A stretch of DNA of 64,000 nucleotides from VRUE01 sp963805475 (GTDB lineage: Bacteria; Actinomycetota; Thermoleophilia; Solirubrobacterales; 70-9), in assembly GCA_963805475.1 (NCBI GenBank), contig CAWDUO010000001.1, forward strand, positions 124,001 through 188,000, given 5' to 3'. Below the pieces are notes generated by a model that was not told the origin of the DNA, ran no database searches, and saw only the letters and a program-made list of their open reading frames with translations. The first letter of the stretch is position 1. Each line of letters opens with the position of its first letter. A program made the translations under genes and the position numbers. Shown here in pieces: positions 1 to 8,562 of this stretch.

Positions 1-509
1 GCGAACCAGGCGCCGATCACGGCGAAGAGGACGCCGATGTAGAGGAAGAAGAGGACGACGTAGTGGGGGATGGCGAGCAGCCACTTGACCAGCGGCAGCG
101 CCCGCTCGAGCCGCTCCGCGTCGGGGTAGGGGAAGTCGAGCTGGACCGCCTGCATCTCGTCGGTCGAGGGATAGCGGTCGTCCATCAGCGCGAGGTAGAC
201 GGCGATCCGGTTGCTGAAGCGCATGAATTCGAGGTTCCAGTCGAACCACCAGCGCGGGTATTTCTTCTTGAAGAGGAGCATCAGCACGACCGGGAAGACG
301 ACCAGGCTGCCGGTGGCGATCGCCGCTTCGGAGCCGTAGGTGCTGACGCTCGACCCCGGCAGCAGGGCGGCGACGATCGCGATCGGGATCACGGTGAAGA
401 CGCGGAAGAACGTGGTCAGCCGGTTGAGCTGCCGCTCCGGGTACTCGACCGAGAAAGTGACCGGGTAGGAGGGCGGCGGGGTCTGTGCGGTAAGTGACGA
501 AGTCTCCAT
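1..509 (-). CDS. DUF4389-type membrane protein (3' end outside window)
   Basis: The reading frame is open from ATG at 509 to the window edge, giving about 169 residues without a stop. The N-terminal part reads YPVTFSVEYPERQLNRLTTF. Two hydrophobic segments follow (roughly residues 37-75), then an RWWFDWNLEFMRFSNRIAVY stretch rich in aromatic residues, and another membrane segment after the motif KWLLAIPHY. This spacing and the WWFDWN and IPHY motifs are typical of DUF4389 proteins, whose function is unknown. It lies 11 bp behind the VWA gene on the same strand and is probably the last or a late gene of the MoxR operon. The function is not inferred. Confidence 0.7.
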   Translation of the reverse strand, partial: METSSLTAQTPPPSYPVTFSVEYPERQLNRLTTFFRVFTVIPIAIVAALLPGSSVSTYGSEAAIATGSLVVFPVVLMLLFKKKYPRWWFDWNLEFMRFSNRIAVYLALMDDRYPSTDEMQAVQLDFPYPDAERLERALPLVKWLLAIPHYVVLFFLYIGVLFAVIGAWF

Positions 510-520
510 GCCGTGGACTT

Positions 521-1895
521 CTACTCCGCGGCGGGGACTCCTCCGGCGACGACGTTGACGAAATTCTCCAGGTGGCGGGTCGTCCAGCACTCGAAGGCGC
601 CGTCGCAGTGGCGCTCGTAGGCGGCCATCACCGAGTCGCCGTAGTTCCAGTAGAGCTTCGGCTCGGGGTTGAGCCAGAAGAGGCGGCCGGCGCGCTCGGC
701 CACCTGGGCGAAGACCTCGGCGTGCGGCTCGCGCCCGTTGGTGCGGGCGTCGCCGAGCACGATCACGGTCGAGCGCGGGTCGAGGTCGTCGGAGATCTCG
801 GTCAGGAACTCGAGCCAGACGCGGCCGTAGTCGGTGTAGCCGGAGACGTCGGCGACGCCGCCCTCGCTGGAGACGCGGCGGGCGATCTCGCGGAAGTCGC
901 GCTCGTGCTCGAAGATCTCCGTCACCTCGGAGATCCGCTCGATGAAGACGAAGCTGCGCAGCTTGCGGAACGAGTCGTGCAGCGCGTGCAGGACCGAGAG
1001 GAAGAAGACGCTGGCCGAGGTGACGCTGGTCGAGACGTCGCAGAGCACGTAGATCTCCGGCCGCCGCGGCCGCTTCGGCCGGTAGCGCAGGTGCATCGGC
1101 ACGCCGCCGGTCTCCAGCGAGGCGCGCATCGTGCGCCGCACGTCGACCGTCCGCCCGCGCCGCCGCCCGCGCTGCTCGTGCCCCAGCGTCGCCAGCCGCC
1201 GCTTCATCTGCGAGACGGCGCGGTGCACCGCCGCCAGGTCCTGGGTCGGGCTGGTCGGCAGCGCCCGGTCGAGCTCGGCCAGCGGTCGCGAGGGGGGCAG
1301 CGTCTCGGTGCGCTCGATCAGGTCGCGTTCGAGCTCGCGCCGCAGGTGGCGCTCGAAGCGGTTGAGCTGCTCGCGCTCGATCGGCGGCCGCTCGCCGGCG
1401 CCGTCGGGCGGCTGCGTCCCCGCGGTCAGCTCCAGCGTGCGGCGGATCCTCTGCACGTCGACGCCGACGACGCCCGAGCCCTCGCCCTGGCGGCCGAAGG
1501 CGGCGATCGCCAGCCGCGCCAGGTCGCGCATCTCGCCGTCGTTCTCGGCGACGATCGCCTCGCGGATCCGCTCGCGCAGCTCCTCAACGTCGAGCCGCTC
1601 GGCGCCCTCCTGCCGCTGCCCCTCGGCGCCCTCTCCGAGCTCGCGCTCGATCGCCTCCGCCTCGGCGGCGCGGAAGAACCAGCGCTCGAACAGCAGCTCG
1701 AACAGGCGCCGGTCCTCCTGCGACTTGGCGATCGTCGCCGCCAGCGCCTCGCGGAAGTCGTCGTGGCTCTCCCACGGCACCTGCTCCAGCGCCGCGAAGG
1801 CGTCGAGGATCTCCGAGGTGCCGACCGCGACCCCCTCGCCGCGCAGCTCCTCGCAGAAGCCGAGCAGCTTCGCCGCCAGGCCGGGCGGGCCGCTC

Positions 1896-1924
<29 letters not shown>
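521..1924 (-). CDS. CoxE-like VWA domain protein, MoxR partner
   Basis: A 467-residue protein. The C-terminal half holds a von Willebrand factor A domain with the metal-site signature CDVSTSVTS (a DxSxS motif) and later a STVIVLGDARTN segment. The N-terminal half is helical and rich in Glu and Arg. Proteins of this class are usually encoded next to a MoxR AAA+ ATPase and act with it as a chaperone-like pair in metal-centre or complex maturation. Here the TTG start at 1924 overlaps the end of the MoxR gene by 29 bp, so translation is likely coupled. No ATG is available near this start. The client protein is not identifiable; no Mo-hydroxylase gene lies in the window. Confidence 0.8.
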
Positions 1925-2789
<865 letters not shown>

Positions 2790-2811
2790 CCCGCGATGAT
2801 AATCCGCACCC

Positions 2812-3045
2812 GTGCTCGCCTCAGGTCTCATCCTCGCCCTTCCCCTCGCGACGCTGCTCCCGCACAGCGCCGGCCCCTACATCGCCCTGGTCGCGATCGG
2901 CTTCGCCGTGGCGATCGCCGGCCACCTCAGCTCGTCCCGCTGGCTGGTCGCCGCCGGCATCGTCCTGATCTTCCTCGGCGCCTTCCTCTTCCCGCTGGCG
3001 CTCAACCTGACCGAGTCGGCGCCGCCGCAGCTCAAGAGTCGCTGA
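2812..3045 (+). CDS. Small two-helix membrane protein
   Basis: A 77-residue protein starting with GTG at 2812, 22 bp from the divergent MoxR start. It is almost entirely hydrophobic, with two or three membrane segments (residues 3-13, 20-37 and 44-62) and a short polar tail ending in QLKSR. It ends 17 bp before the lipoprotein gene and may share its transcript. No family was recognised. Support comes from the continuous hydrophobic pattern, the tight packing with neighbours and the GC-rich third positions. Confidence 0.6.
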   Translation: MLASGLILALPLATLLPHSAGPYIALVAIGFAVAIAGHLSSSRWLVAAGIVLIFLGAFLFPLALNLTESAPPQLKSR

Positions 3046-3062
3046 AGGTTAGGATCACTGCC

Positions 3063-4046
3063 ATGAGCCGACCTCGATCTCGCATCGTCCTCGCCCTCGC
3101 CGCCGCGTTGGCCCTCAGCGCCCTCCTCGCCGCCTGCGGCGGCGGCGGCGACAAGGGCGGCGAGAGCGCGCAGGCGGTGCTCGAAGAAGCGACGCTGCAG
3201 GGGATCGAAAGCGGCGACGTCGACCTGACGCTCGGGCTCAGCGCGCCCGGCTCCGAAGGCGGCAAGGTGAAGGTCAGCCTCGCCGGCCCCTTCCAGAGCG
3301 AAGGCGAAGCGAGCCTGCCGCGGCTGGCGATGAGCGCGCGGGCGAAGGGCCACTACAACGGCAGGAAGGTCGACTTCGAAGGCGGCCTGACCCTGCTGCC
3401 CAACACCGCCTACGTCAACTACCAGGGGACCGAGTACGAAGTCGACCCGACCACGTTCAGCTTCGTCGAACAGACGCTGAAGCAGGCGCAGCGCGAAAGC
3501 GGCGCCGAAACGGGCGCGGCCGGAGTCGCCGGCTGCCAGGAAGAACTGGGCGGGCTGAAGGTCGCCGACTTCCTCGAAGACGGGAAGAACGAAGGCAGCG
3601 CCGAGGTCGGCGGCACGACCACGACCAAGGTCAGCGGCGAGCTCAACGTCTCCGACGCGATCGGCTCGCTGCTCGAAGTGCTCGAAAGCCAGGCCTGCCG
3701 CAGCCAGCTCGCCGCCGCCGGGCCGCTGCCCTCGCGGGCCGAAGTCGAAAGGGCCGAGAGCGAAATCTCCAGCGCGGTGAAGAAGCCGCGGGTCTCCGTC
3801 TACGTCGGCGACGACGGCATCGTGCGCCGCATCGTCGCCGACCTGGAGGTCGAACCGCGGCGCGGCGGCAAGGGACCGAAGAGCGTCGCGATCGCGTTCG
3901 ACCTGAAGCTCACCGGCGTCAACGAAGAACCGCAGATCTCCGCGCCGAAGAGCGCGAAGCCGCTGAGCGACCTCTTCATCAAGCTGGGAATCAACCCGAT
4001 CGAACTGCTGGGCATGCTCCAGGGCGGAGCAAGCAACCTCCCTTGA
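3063..4046 (+). CDS. Lipoprotein, LppX/LprG-like in outline
   Basis: A 327-residue exported protein. The signal peptide ends in a clear lipobox, LLAAC, with the lipid-anchored Cys near residue 23, followed by GGGGDKGG. The mature part has alternating beta-strand patterns (DVDLTLGLSA, GKVKVSLAGPF, AYVNYQGTEYEVD) and two Cys residues (AGCQEEL and ESQACRSQ) that could form a disulphide. The layout recalls actinobacterial LppX/LprG-type lipid-binding lipoproteins, but the match is only by outline. Nearly all Glu codons are GAA, unlike the cytosolic genes around it. Its stop codon overlaps the TTG start of the exchanger gene, so the two are likely co-translated. Confidence 0.65.
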   Translation: MSRPRSRIVLALAAALALSALLAACGGGGDKGGESAQAVLEEATLQGIESGDVDLTLGLSAPGSEGGKVKVSLAGPFQSEGEASLPRLAMSARAKGHYNGRKVDFEGGLTLLPNTAYVNYQGTEYEVDPTTFSFVEQTLKQAQRESGAETGAAGVAGCQEELGGLKVADFLEDGKNEGSAEVGGTTTTKVSGELNVSDAIGSLLEVLESQACRSQLAAAGPLPSRAEVERAESEISSAVKKPRVSVYVGDDGIVRRIVADLEVEPRRGGKGPKSVAIAFDLKLTGVNEEPQISAPKSAKPLSDLFIKLGINPIELLGMLQGGASNLP

Positions 4047-5044
4047 GCTTCCTCCTGCTGGCCGTCAGCTTCGCCGTCATCCTGGCGGGGTCGCTGCTGT
4101 TCACCAACGCCGTCGAGTGGCTGGGTCACCGGCTGGGGCTCGGCGAAGGCGCCGTCGGCAGCGTGCTCGCCGCCGTCGGCACGGCGATGCCGGAGACGCT
4201 GATCGCGGTCGTCGCCCTGATCGGCGCCAAGCAGGGCGCCGACCAGGTGGCGATCGGGGCGATCGTCGGCGCGCCCTTCCTGCTCGGCACGCTGGCGATG
4301 GGCCTGGTCGGCCTCTTCGCCTACCTCTACCGCGAGCGCCGCGCCCAGGGCCTTGAGCTCAACGCCCACCGCGAGACGCTGGAGCGCGACCTGCTCTTCT
4401 TCCTCTGCTTCTTCGCCCTCTCGCTGGCGCTCGCCTGGGGCCCGCCGGCGGCGCTGCGCTTCCCGGTCGGCGTCCTCGCCCTGCTCGCCTACCCGCTCTA
4501 CATCGCCCGCACGCTGGCGCGCGGGGGGGAGGTGCAGGATCACGAGACGCTCGAGCCGCTGCTCTTCGAGCGCCGCTCCGAGCGCCGCACGAGCCCCGGC
4601 CTGCCGCTGATCGCGATCCAGCTGCTGGTCGGCCTGGGGGCGATGGTCGGCGGCGCCCACCTGTTCGTCGAAGAGCTGCTCAACGTCGCCGGCGACCTCG
4701 GCGTCGAGGCCGTCGTCCTCGCCCTGATCCTCGCCCCGCTGGCGACCGAGCTGCCGGAGAAGGTCAACAGCTTCTTCTGGGTCCGCGAGGGAAAGGACTC
4801 GCTGGCGCTGGGCAACATCACCGGGGCGATGGTCTTCCAGTCGACCGTCCCCTTCGGCATCGGCCTGCTGTTCACAGGCTGGTCGCTCAGCGCCAGCGCG
4901 GCCCTCTCGGTCGCGCTCGGCCTCGCCGGCGGCTTCCTCGCCTACCAGGCGCTGCATCGCCGCGGTCGCTTCGAGCTGCCCGCGGTGCTCGGCTGGTTCG
5001 GCCTCTACCTCGCCTTCCTCGTCGTGGTCGTCGTGCGCGGCTGA
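4043..5044 (+). CDS. Sodium/calcium exchanger-family membrane protein (CaCA)
   Basis: A 333-residue polytopic membrane protein with the two inverted exchanger repeats. The first alpha-repeat carries GTAMPETLIAVVAL and GAIVGAPFLLG. The second carries LAPLATELPEKVNSF and LGNITGAMVFQSTVPF. The acidic residues in these two repeats are the cation ligands in CaCA exchangers. The TTG start at 4043 overlaps the lipoprotein stop by 4 bp (TTGA), which fixes the start. The ion transported cannot be told from sequence. Confidence 0.85.
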   Translation: MSFLLLAVSFAVILAGSLLFTNAVEWLGHRLGLGEGAVGSVLAAVGTAMPETLIAVVALIGAKQGADQVAIGAIVGAPFLLGTLAMGLVGLFAYLYRERRAQGLELNAHRETLERDLLFFLCFFALSLALAWGPPAALRFPVGVLALLAYPLYIARTLARGGEVQDHETLEPLLFERRSERRTSPGLPLIAIQLLVGLGAMVGGAHLFVEELLNVAGDLGVEAVVLALILAPLATELPEKVNSFFWVREGKDSLALGNITGAMVFQSTVPFGIGLLFTGWSLSASAALSVALGLAGGFLAYQALHRRGRFELPAVLGWFGLYLAFLVVVVVRG

Positions 5045-5061
5045 GCCGCGCCGCGGTCAGC
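5040..5061. terminator. Short hairpin between convergent genes
   Basis: GCTGA (5040-5044) pairs with TCAGC (5057-5061) around a GC-rich loop. The TGA stop of the exchanger gene and the TGA stop of the cupin gene (read on the minus strand) both lie in the arms. The same design, with stop codons inside the stem, recurs at 20366 and 57059. The stem is short and there is no U-tract, so termination is only suggested. Confidence 0.35.
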
Positions 5062-5449
5062 TCGCCATCGGGTCCGGCGCGCCGAGCTTGCTGATCTCCG
5101 GGGCGTCGTAGACGCCGCCGGGGGTGCCACCGAGGACGAGCACGCGGATGCCCTCGGCGCCGGGCCAGACCTTGCGCTTGACCCCGGAGGCGACGCGGGC
5201 GACGTGGTCGGCGTCGAGCGGGAAGCGCTCGGCCTCGATCTCGATCTCGCCGCCGCCGCGCAGGGCGATGTAGACCTCCTCCTGACCGTCCTCGGCGTGG
5301 TCGTGCTCGGGGTAGTTCTCGTAGTTCGGCGGCATGTCGATGATCTGCATGCCGAAGGACTCGACCTCGAGCTCGGCGCGGGCCCGCTTGAACGCGCCCT
5401 GGAAGACGGCCTCCATCTCGTCGATGTTCTTGACGGCGTAATCGCCCAT
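5057..5449 (-). CDS. Cupin-domain protein
   Basis: A 130-residue single-domain cupin. The first cupin motif is visible as ENYPEHDHAEDGQEEVY, with His, His and Glu as likely metal ligands; the second is less regular around FPLDADHVARV. The start chosen is ATG at 5449 because GAGGAAG lies 6-12 bases before it. A longer in-frame ATG at 5521 adds 24 residues that look untranslated. The substrate or role cannot be assigned from sequence. It faces the RecD gene across a 133-bp divergent promoter region. Confidence 0.75.
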   Translation of the reverse strand: MGDYAVKNIDEMEAVFQGAFKRARAELEVESFGMQIIDMPPNYENYPEHDHAEDGQEEVYIALRGGGEIEIEAERFPLDADHVARVASGVKRKVWPGAEGIRVLVLGGTPGGVYDAPEISKLGAPDPMAS

Positions 5450-5582
5450 TGTGGCTTCCTCTCGGTTCTGCGGCCCCGGTTGGGCCGGACGGCGGCATCC
5501 TTTCGTACTTTGGATTTCCAAGCAAGGCCGTCCGCCTCGCCGGTGGCAATCGAGCCGCCTGGCCTGCGGCTAGCTTTGGGGT

Positions 5583-7730
5583 ATGAGCGACGCCGCGACC
5601 CTCTTCGACGCCGACGCGGCCGCCTTCACCGGCACGGTCGAGGTGCTGGGCGTCATCTTCAGCGCCGAGGACGACGGCTACGCCGTGCTCGAGGTGCGGG
5701 ACGAGTCGGGCGAGGGCTTCGCCCTGGTCGGCCCCGTCGCCCACCTGAGCGAGGGCGATCGGGCCGAAGTCGCCGGCGACTGGCAGACGCACTCGCGCTA
5801 CGGCCGCCAGCTGAAGGCGCGCGGGGCGCTGCCGCTCGACCCCGCCGACCGGGAGGGCCGGGTCGCCTACCTGACGAGCCTCCGCCACATCGGCCCCGCG
5901 CGGGCCGAGCGTCTGGTCGACGAGCACGGGGAGGGGGTGCTGGGGGCGATCGCCGCCGACCCGGCCGGCGTCTTCTCCGGCCTCCGCGGGGTGAGCGCGG
6001 CGCAGGCCGCCGCCGCGGCCGAGTCCTGGCACGCCTCGCGCGCGATCCGCGACCTGCACGTGCAGCTGGCGCCGCACGGGCTGGCGCACCTGGCGGCGCC
6101 GATCCACGCCCGCTTCGGCGAGCGCGCGCTGGCGGTCCTGCACGAGGACCCCTACCGGCTGACCGAGGTCGGCGGGGTCGGCTTCGCCCGCGCCGACAAG
6201 ATCGCCCTCGCCGCCGGCGTGGAGCCAGAGTCCGAGCGCCGCGCCCAGGCCGCCGCCGTCTTCGCCCTCGGCGAGGCCGAGCAGCAGGGCAACACCTTCC
6301 TGCCGGTCGAGGAGCTGGCCCGGCGCACGGCGAAGCTGATCGGCCTGCGGCCCGACCCCGAGGCGCTGGTCCGGGCGCGCGGCCTGCTGCTCGACGAGGG
6401 GCGGGTCTACCGCGAGCCGACCCACGCGAGCGAGACGGCGGTCGCGCAGACGCTCGCCGAGCGCGCCGCGGCGGCGCCGCACCTCGACCACGAGCCGGGC
6501 GAGCAGCCGCCCGAGCAGCTCGACGCCGAGGAGGAGCGGCTGACCGACGAGCAGTGGGCGGCGGTGCGGGCCGCCTTCGGGGCGCGGGTCTCGGTCCTCA
6601 CCGGCGGCCCCGGCGTCGGCAAGACCGCCTGCACGCGGGCGATCGTCGGCGAGGCGGCGCGCGCCGACGTGACGGTGGCGCTCTGCGCGCCGACCGGGCG
6701 GGCGGCGCGGCGGCTGGAGGAGGCGACCGGCCACGCGGCGCAGACGATCCACCGCCTGCTCGAGTGGATGCCGGGGCGCGAGCCGGGCTTTCGCCCGGGC
6801 CACCCGCTGCCGGCCGGGCTCGTGGTCGTCGACGAGTCCTCGATGCTCAACCTGCGGCTGATCGAGGTGCTGCTCGGCGGGCTCGCCGAGACGACCCACG
6901 TCGTCTTCGTCGGCGACGCCGACCAGCTGCCGCCGATCGGCGCCGGCAAGCCGTTCGAGGACCTGATCGCCGCCGGCGCCGCCCCGGTCGTGCGGCTGAC
7001 GCAGATCTTCCGCCAGGCGGCGCGCTCGATGATCACCACGGCGGCGCACGAGATCAACCAGGGGCGGGCGCCGCACCTGGAGCCCGGCGAGGACCAGGAG
7101 CGCGACTTCTTCTTCGTCGAGCGGCCCAGCCCGGAGCGGGCGCTGGAGACGGTGGTCGAGGTGGTCGCCGAGCGGGCGCCGCTCAGCTTCGGCGTCGACC
7201 CGGTCCGCGACGTGCAGGTGCTGGCGCCGATGTACAAGGGGGCGGTCGGGATCGACGCGCTGAACGAGCGCCTGCGCGAGCGGCTCAACCCCGACGGCGC
7301 GCCCGCGGTCAGCGAGCGCTTCCGCGTCGGCGACCGCCTGATCCAGACCCGCAACTCGCACGAGCTCGGCCTGATGAACGGCTCGATCGTCTTCCTGCGC
7401 GAGGACGACCCCGGGGAGGAGACGATCCTCGTCGACACCGACGAGGGCGGCTCGCTGACGATCCCCTACGACGAGACCGCGACCCTGCGCCTCGCCTACG
7501 CGATCTCGGTCCACAAGGCGCAGGGCTGCGAGGTTCCGGTCGTCGTCGCCGTCTGCCACCGCTCGCACGCCCGCATGCTCTCCCGCCCCCTGCTCTACAC
7601 CGCGATAACCCGCGCCCGCCGCGACTGCGTGCTGATAGGGGACCGCGCCGCGCTCGAGCGGGCGGTCTCCCACGGCGACAGCGGCGCCCGCCACTCGGCG
7701 CTGGCCGAGCGCCTGCGTGGAGTCGCCTAG
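5583..7730 (+). CDS. RecD2-like ATP-dependent DNA helicase
   Basis: A 715-residue SF1B helicase of the RecD/TraA group. The N-terminal 300 residues contain an OB-like start (FTGTVEVLGVIF) and helix-hairpin-helix segments. The motor starts at Walker A, GGPGVGKTACT, near residue 341. It continues with VVDESSMLNLRL (motif II), FVGDADQLPPIG (motif III), VRLTQIFRQA (motif IV) and YAISVHKAQGCE and LLYTAITRAR (motifs V and VI). The long N-terminus without RecB/RecC partners fits RecD2, which unwinds DNA 5' to 3' in repair outside a RecBCD complex. It is monocistronic here. Confidence 0.92.
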   Translation: MSDAATLFDADAAAFTGTVEVLGVIFSAEDDGYAVLEVRDESGEGFALVGPVAHLSEGDRAEVAGDWQTHSRYGRQLKARGALPLDPADREGRVAYLTSLRHIGPARAERLVDEHGEGVLGAIAADPAGVFSGLRGVSAAQAAAAAESWHASRAIRDLHVQLAPHGLAHLAAPIHARFGERALAVLHEDPYRLTEVGGVGFARADKIALAAGVEPESERRAQAAAVFALGEAEQQGNTFLPVEELARRTAKLIGLRPDPEALVRARGLLLDEGRVYREPTHASETAVAQTLAERAAAAPHLDHEPGEQPPEQLDAEEERLTDEQWAAVRAAFGARVSVLTGGPGVGKTACTRAIVGEAARADVTVALCAPTGRAARRLEEATGHAAQTIHRLLEWMPGREPGFRPGHPLPAGLVVVDESSMLNLRLIEVLLGGLAETTHVVFVGDADQLPPIGAGKPFEDLIAAGAAPVVRLTQIFRQAARSMITTAAHEINQGRAPHLEPGEDQERDFFFVERPSPERALETVVEVVAERAPLSFGVDPVRDVQVLAPMYKGAVGIDALNERLRERLNPDGAPAVSERFRVGDRLIQTRNSHELGLMNGSIVFLREDDPGEETILVDTDEGGSLTIPYDETATLRLAYAISVHKAQGCEVPVVVAVCHRSHARMLSRPLLYTAITRARRDCVLIGDRAALERAVSHGDSGARHSALAERLRGVA

Positions 7731-7797
7731 GTCGCCCGGCGAAAGTCGCGGATTCGGGCGAATGACGGCACACAGAATTTAGATCCTGCGCTGTTGT

Positions 7798-7818
7798 GTA
7801 TGATTTCTCATGTCATAC
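7798..7818. promoter_or_regulatory. Palindrome over the VapB promoter
   Basis: GTATGA (7798-7803) and TCATAC (7813-7818) form a 6-bp inverted repeat with a 9-bp spacer, 9 bp upstream of the antitoxin ATG. TATGAT at 7799-7804, inside the left arm, is a five-of-six match to a -10 box. An operator overlapping the promoter is the usual layout for autoregulated toxin-antitoxin operons. The region is clearly AT-richer than its surroundings. Site function is inferred. Confidence 0.45.
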
Positions 7819-7826
7819 TCCCTTGC

Positions 7827-8099
7827 ATGGCAAGCTCGCAGACAATGCCCCGCAAGACCATCTACATCCCCGAGAGCGCCATGGAGCTGGTGAATGAGCA
7901 CACCCGCGAGGGCGAGTCCTTCTCGGCCGCGGTCGTCCGCTTGATCGAACTCGGCGCGCGCGAGGAGGAGCCCTACGCCCCGCTGGACTATTTCGGCGCA
8001 GGGGAAGGACCGGGAGACCTTGGAATCAACGCGGAGAAATACCTGGGCCTCAAGCCGTGGGGTCCCGGTGAGGGACCGGGAAATGGCGATCCTGATTGA
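7827..8099 (+). CDS. VapB-type antitoxin
   Basis: A 90-residue protein starting at ATG 7827. The N-terminal MPRKTIYIPESAMELVNEH with the following helical SFSAAVVRLIELG matches the ribbon-helix-helix-like start of VapB antitoxins, which bind DNA and neutralise a PIN toxin. The C-terminal third is Gly- and Pro-rich (GAGEGPGDLG, WGPGEGPGNGD) and would be the toxin-wrapping tail. Its end overlaps the toxin start by 17 bp. The pair is probably autoregulated through the palindrome at 7798-7818. Confidence 0.72.
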   Translation: MASSQTMPRKTIYIPESAMELVNEHTREGESFSAAVVRLIELGAREEEPYAPLDYFGAGEGPGDLGINAEKYLGLKPWGPGEGPGNGDPD

Positions 8100-8523
8100 C
8101 ACGGGCCCGCTGGTTTCGGCCATCGACAGGAGGGACCCCGCATACGCGATGTCGATTGCCGCATTAGGACGACTTGGGCGCAACGCGGTTGTGCCTTCGC
8201 CGGTGGTGGTCGAGGTCGATCATCTGGTGCGCGAGCGCGTCGGCGCGCATGCCGCCCGTACGTTCCTCAGGCACATCGCCGGCGGCAGCCATGAGGTCGC
8301 CTACATGACGGCAGGGCTCATGCAGAGGGCGGCGGAGCTCGACCGTCGCTACGCGGATCTCAACCTCGGCGTCGTCGACGGCTGCGTGATGGCGATCGCC
8401 GAGCGTCATGATCTGCCGATCTTCACCTTCGACTTCCGCGACTTCCGCGCCACCGAGTCCGCCAACGGGCCCTGGCGCCTGGCGATCGACGAGCGCGTGT
8501 ACGAGCGGGAAGTCGGGCAATAG
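8083..8523 (+). CDS. VapC-type PIN-domain ribonuclease toxin
   Basis: A 146-residue PIN domain. The acidic metal-binding residues are all visible: Asp in ILIDTGPLVS, Glu in VVVEVDHLV, Asp in GVVDGCVMAIAE, and Asp in FTFDFRDFRA. Proteins with this arrangement cut RNA, often tRNA or rRNA. ATG 8083 is chosen because it starts directly before the AILIDTGPL core; a longer in-frame start adds 21 unlikely residues that overlap the antitoxin. All catalytic residues are intact, so the toxin is probably functional. Confidence 0.85.
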   Translation: MAILIDTGPLVSAIDRRDPAYAMSIAALGRLGRNAVVPSPVVVEVDHLVRERVGAHAARTFLRHIAGGSHEVAYMTAGLMQRAAELDRRYADLNLGVVDGCVMAIAERHDLPIFTFDFRDFRATESANGPWRLAIDERVYEREVGQ

Positions 8524-8562
8524 GAGCAGCCACTTCCCGCTGTCGACGAGTTGCTCCCCCGC

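Noticed and set aside
5204..7765. Long open frames overlapping the RecD-like gene on both strands
   Set aside because: Products are Arg/Ala/Gly/Pro-rich with no motif; they are expected from the GC-rich codon pattern of the real gene.
7990..8090. GGTCCC/GGGACC palindrome in the antitoxin-toxin overlap as another in-frame element
   Set aside because: The stem is only 6 bp, the loop lacks CTGATTC, and the region codes for a normal Gly/Pro-rich tail.
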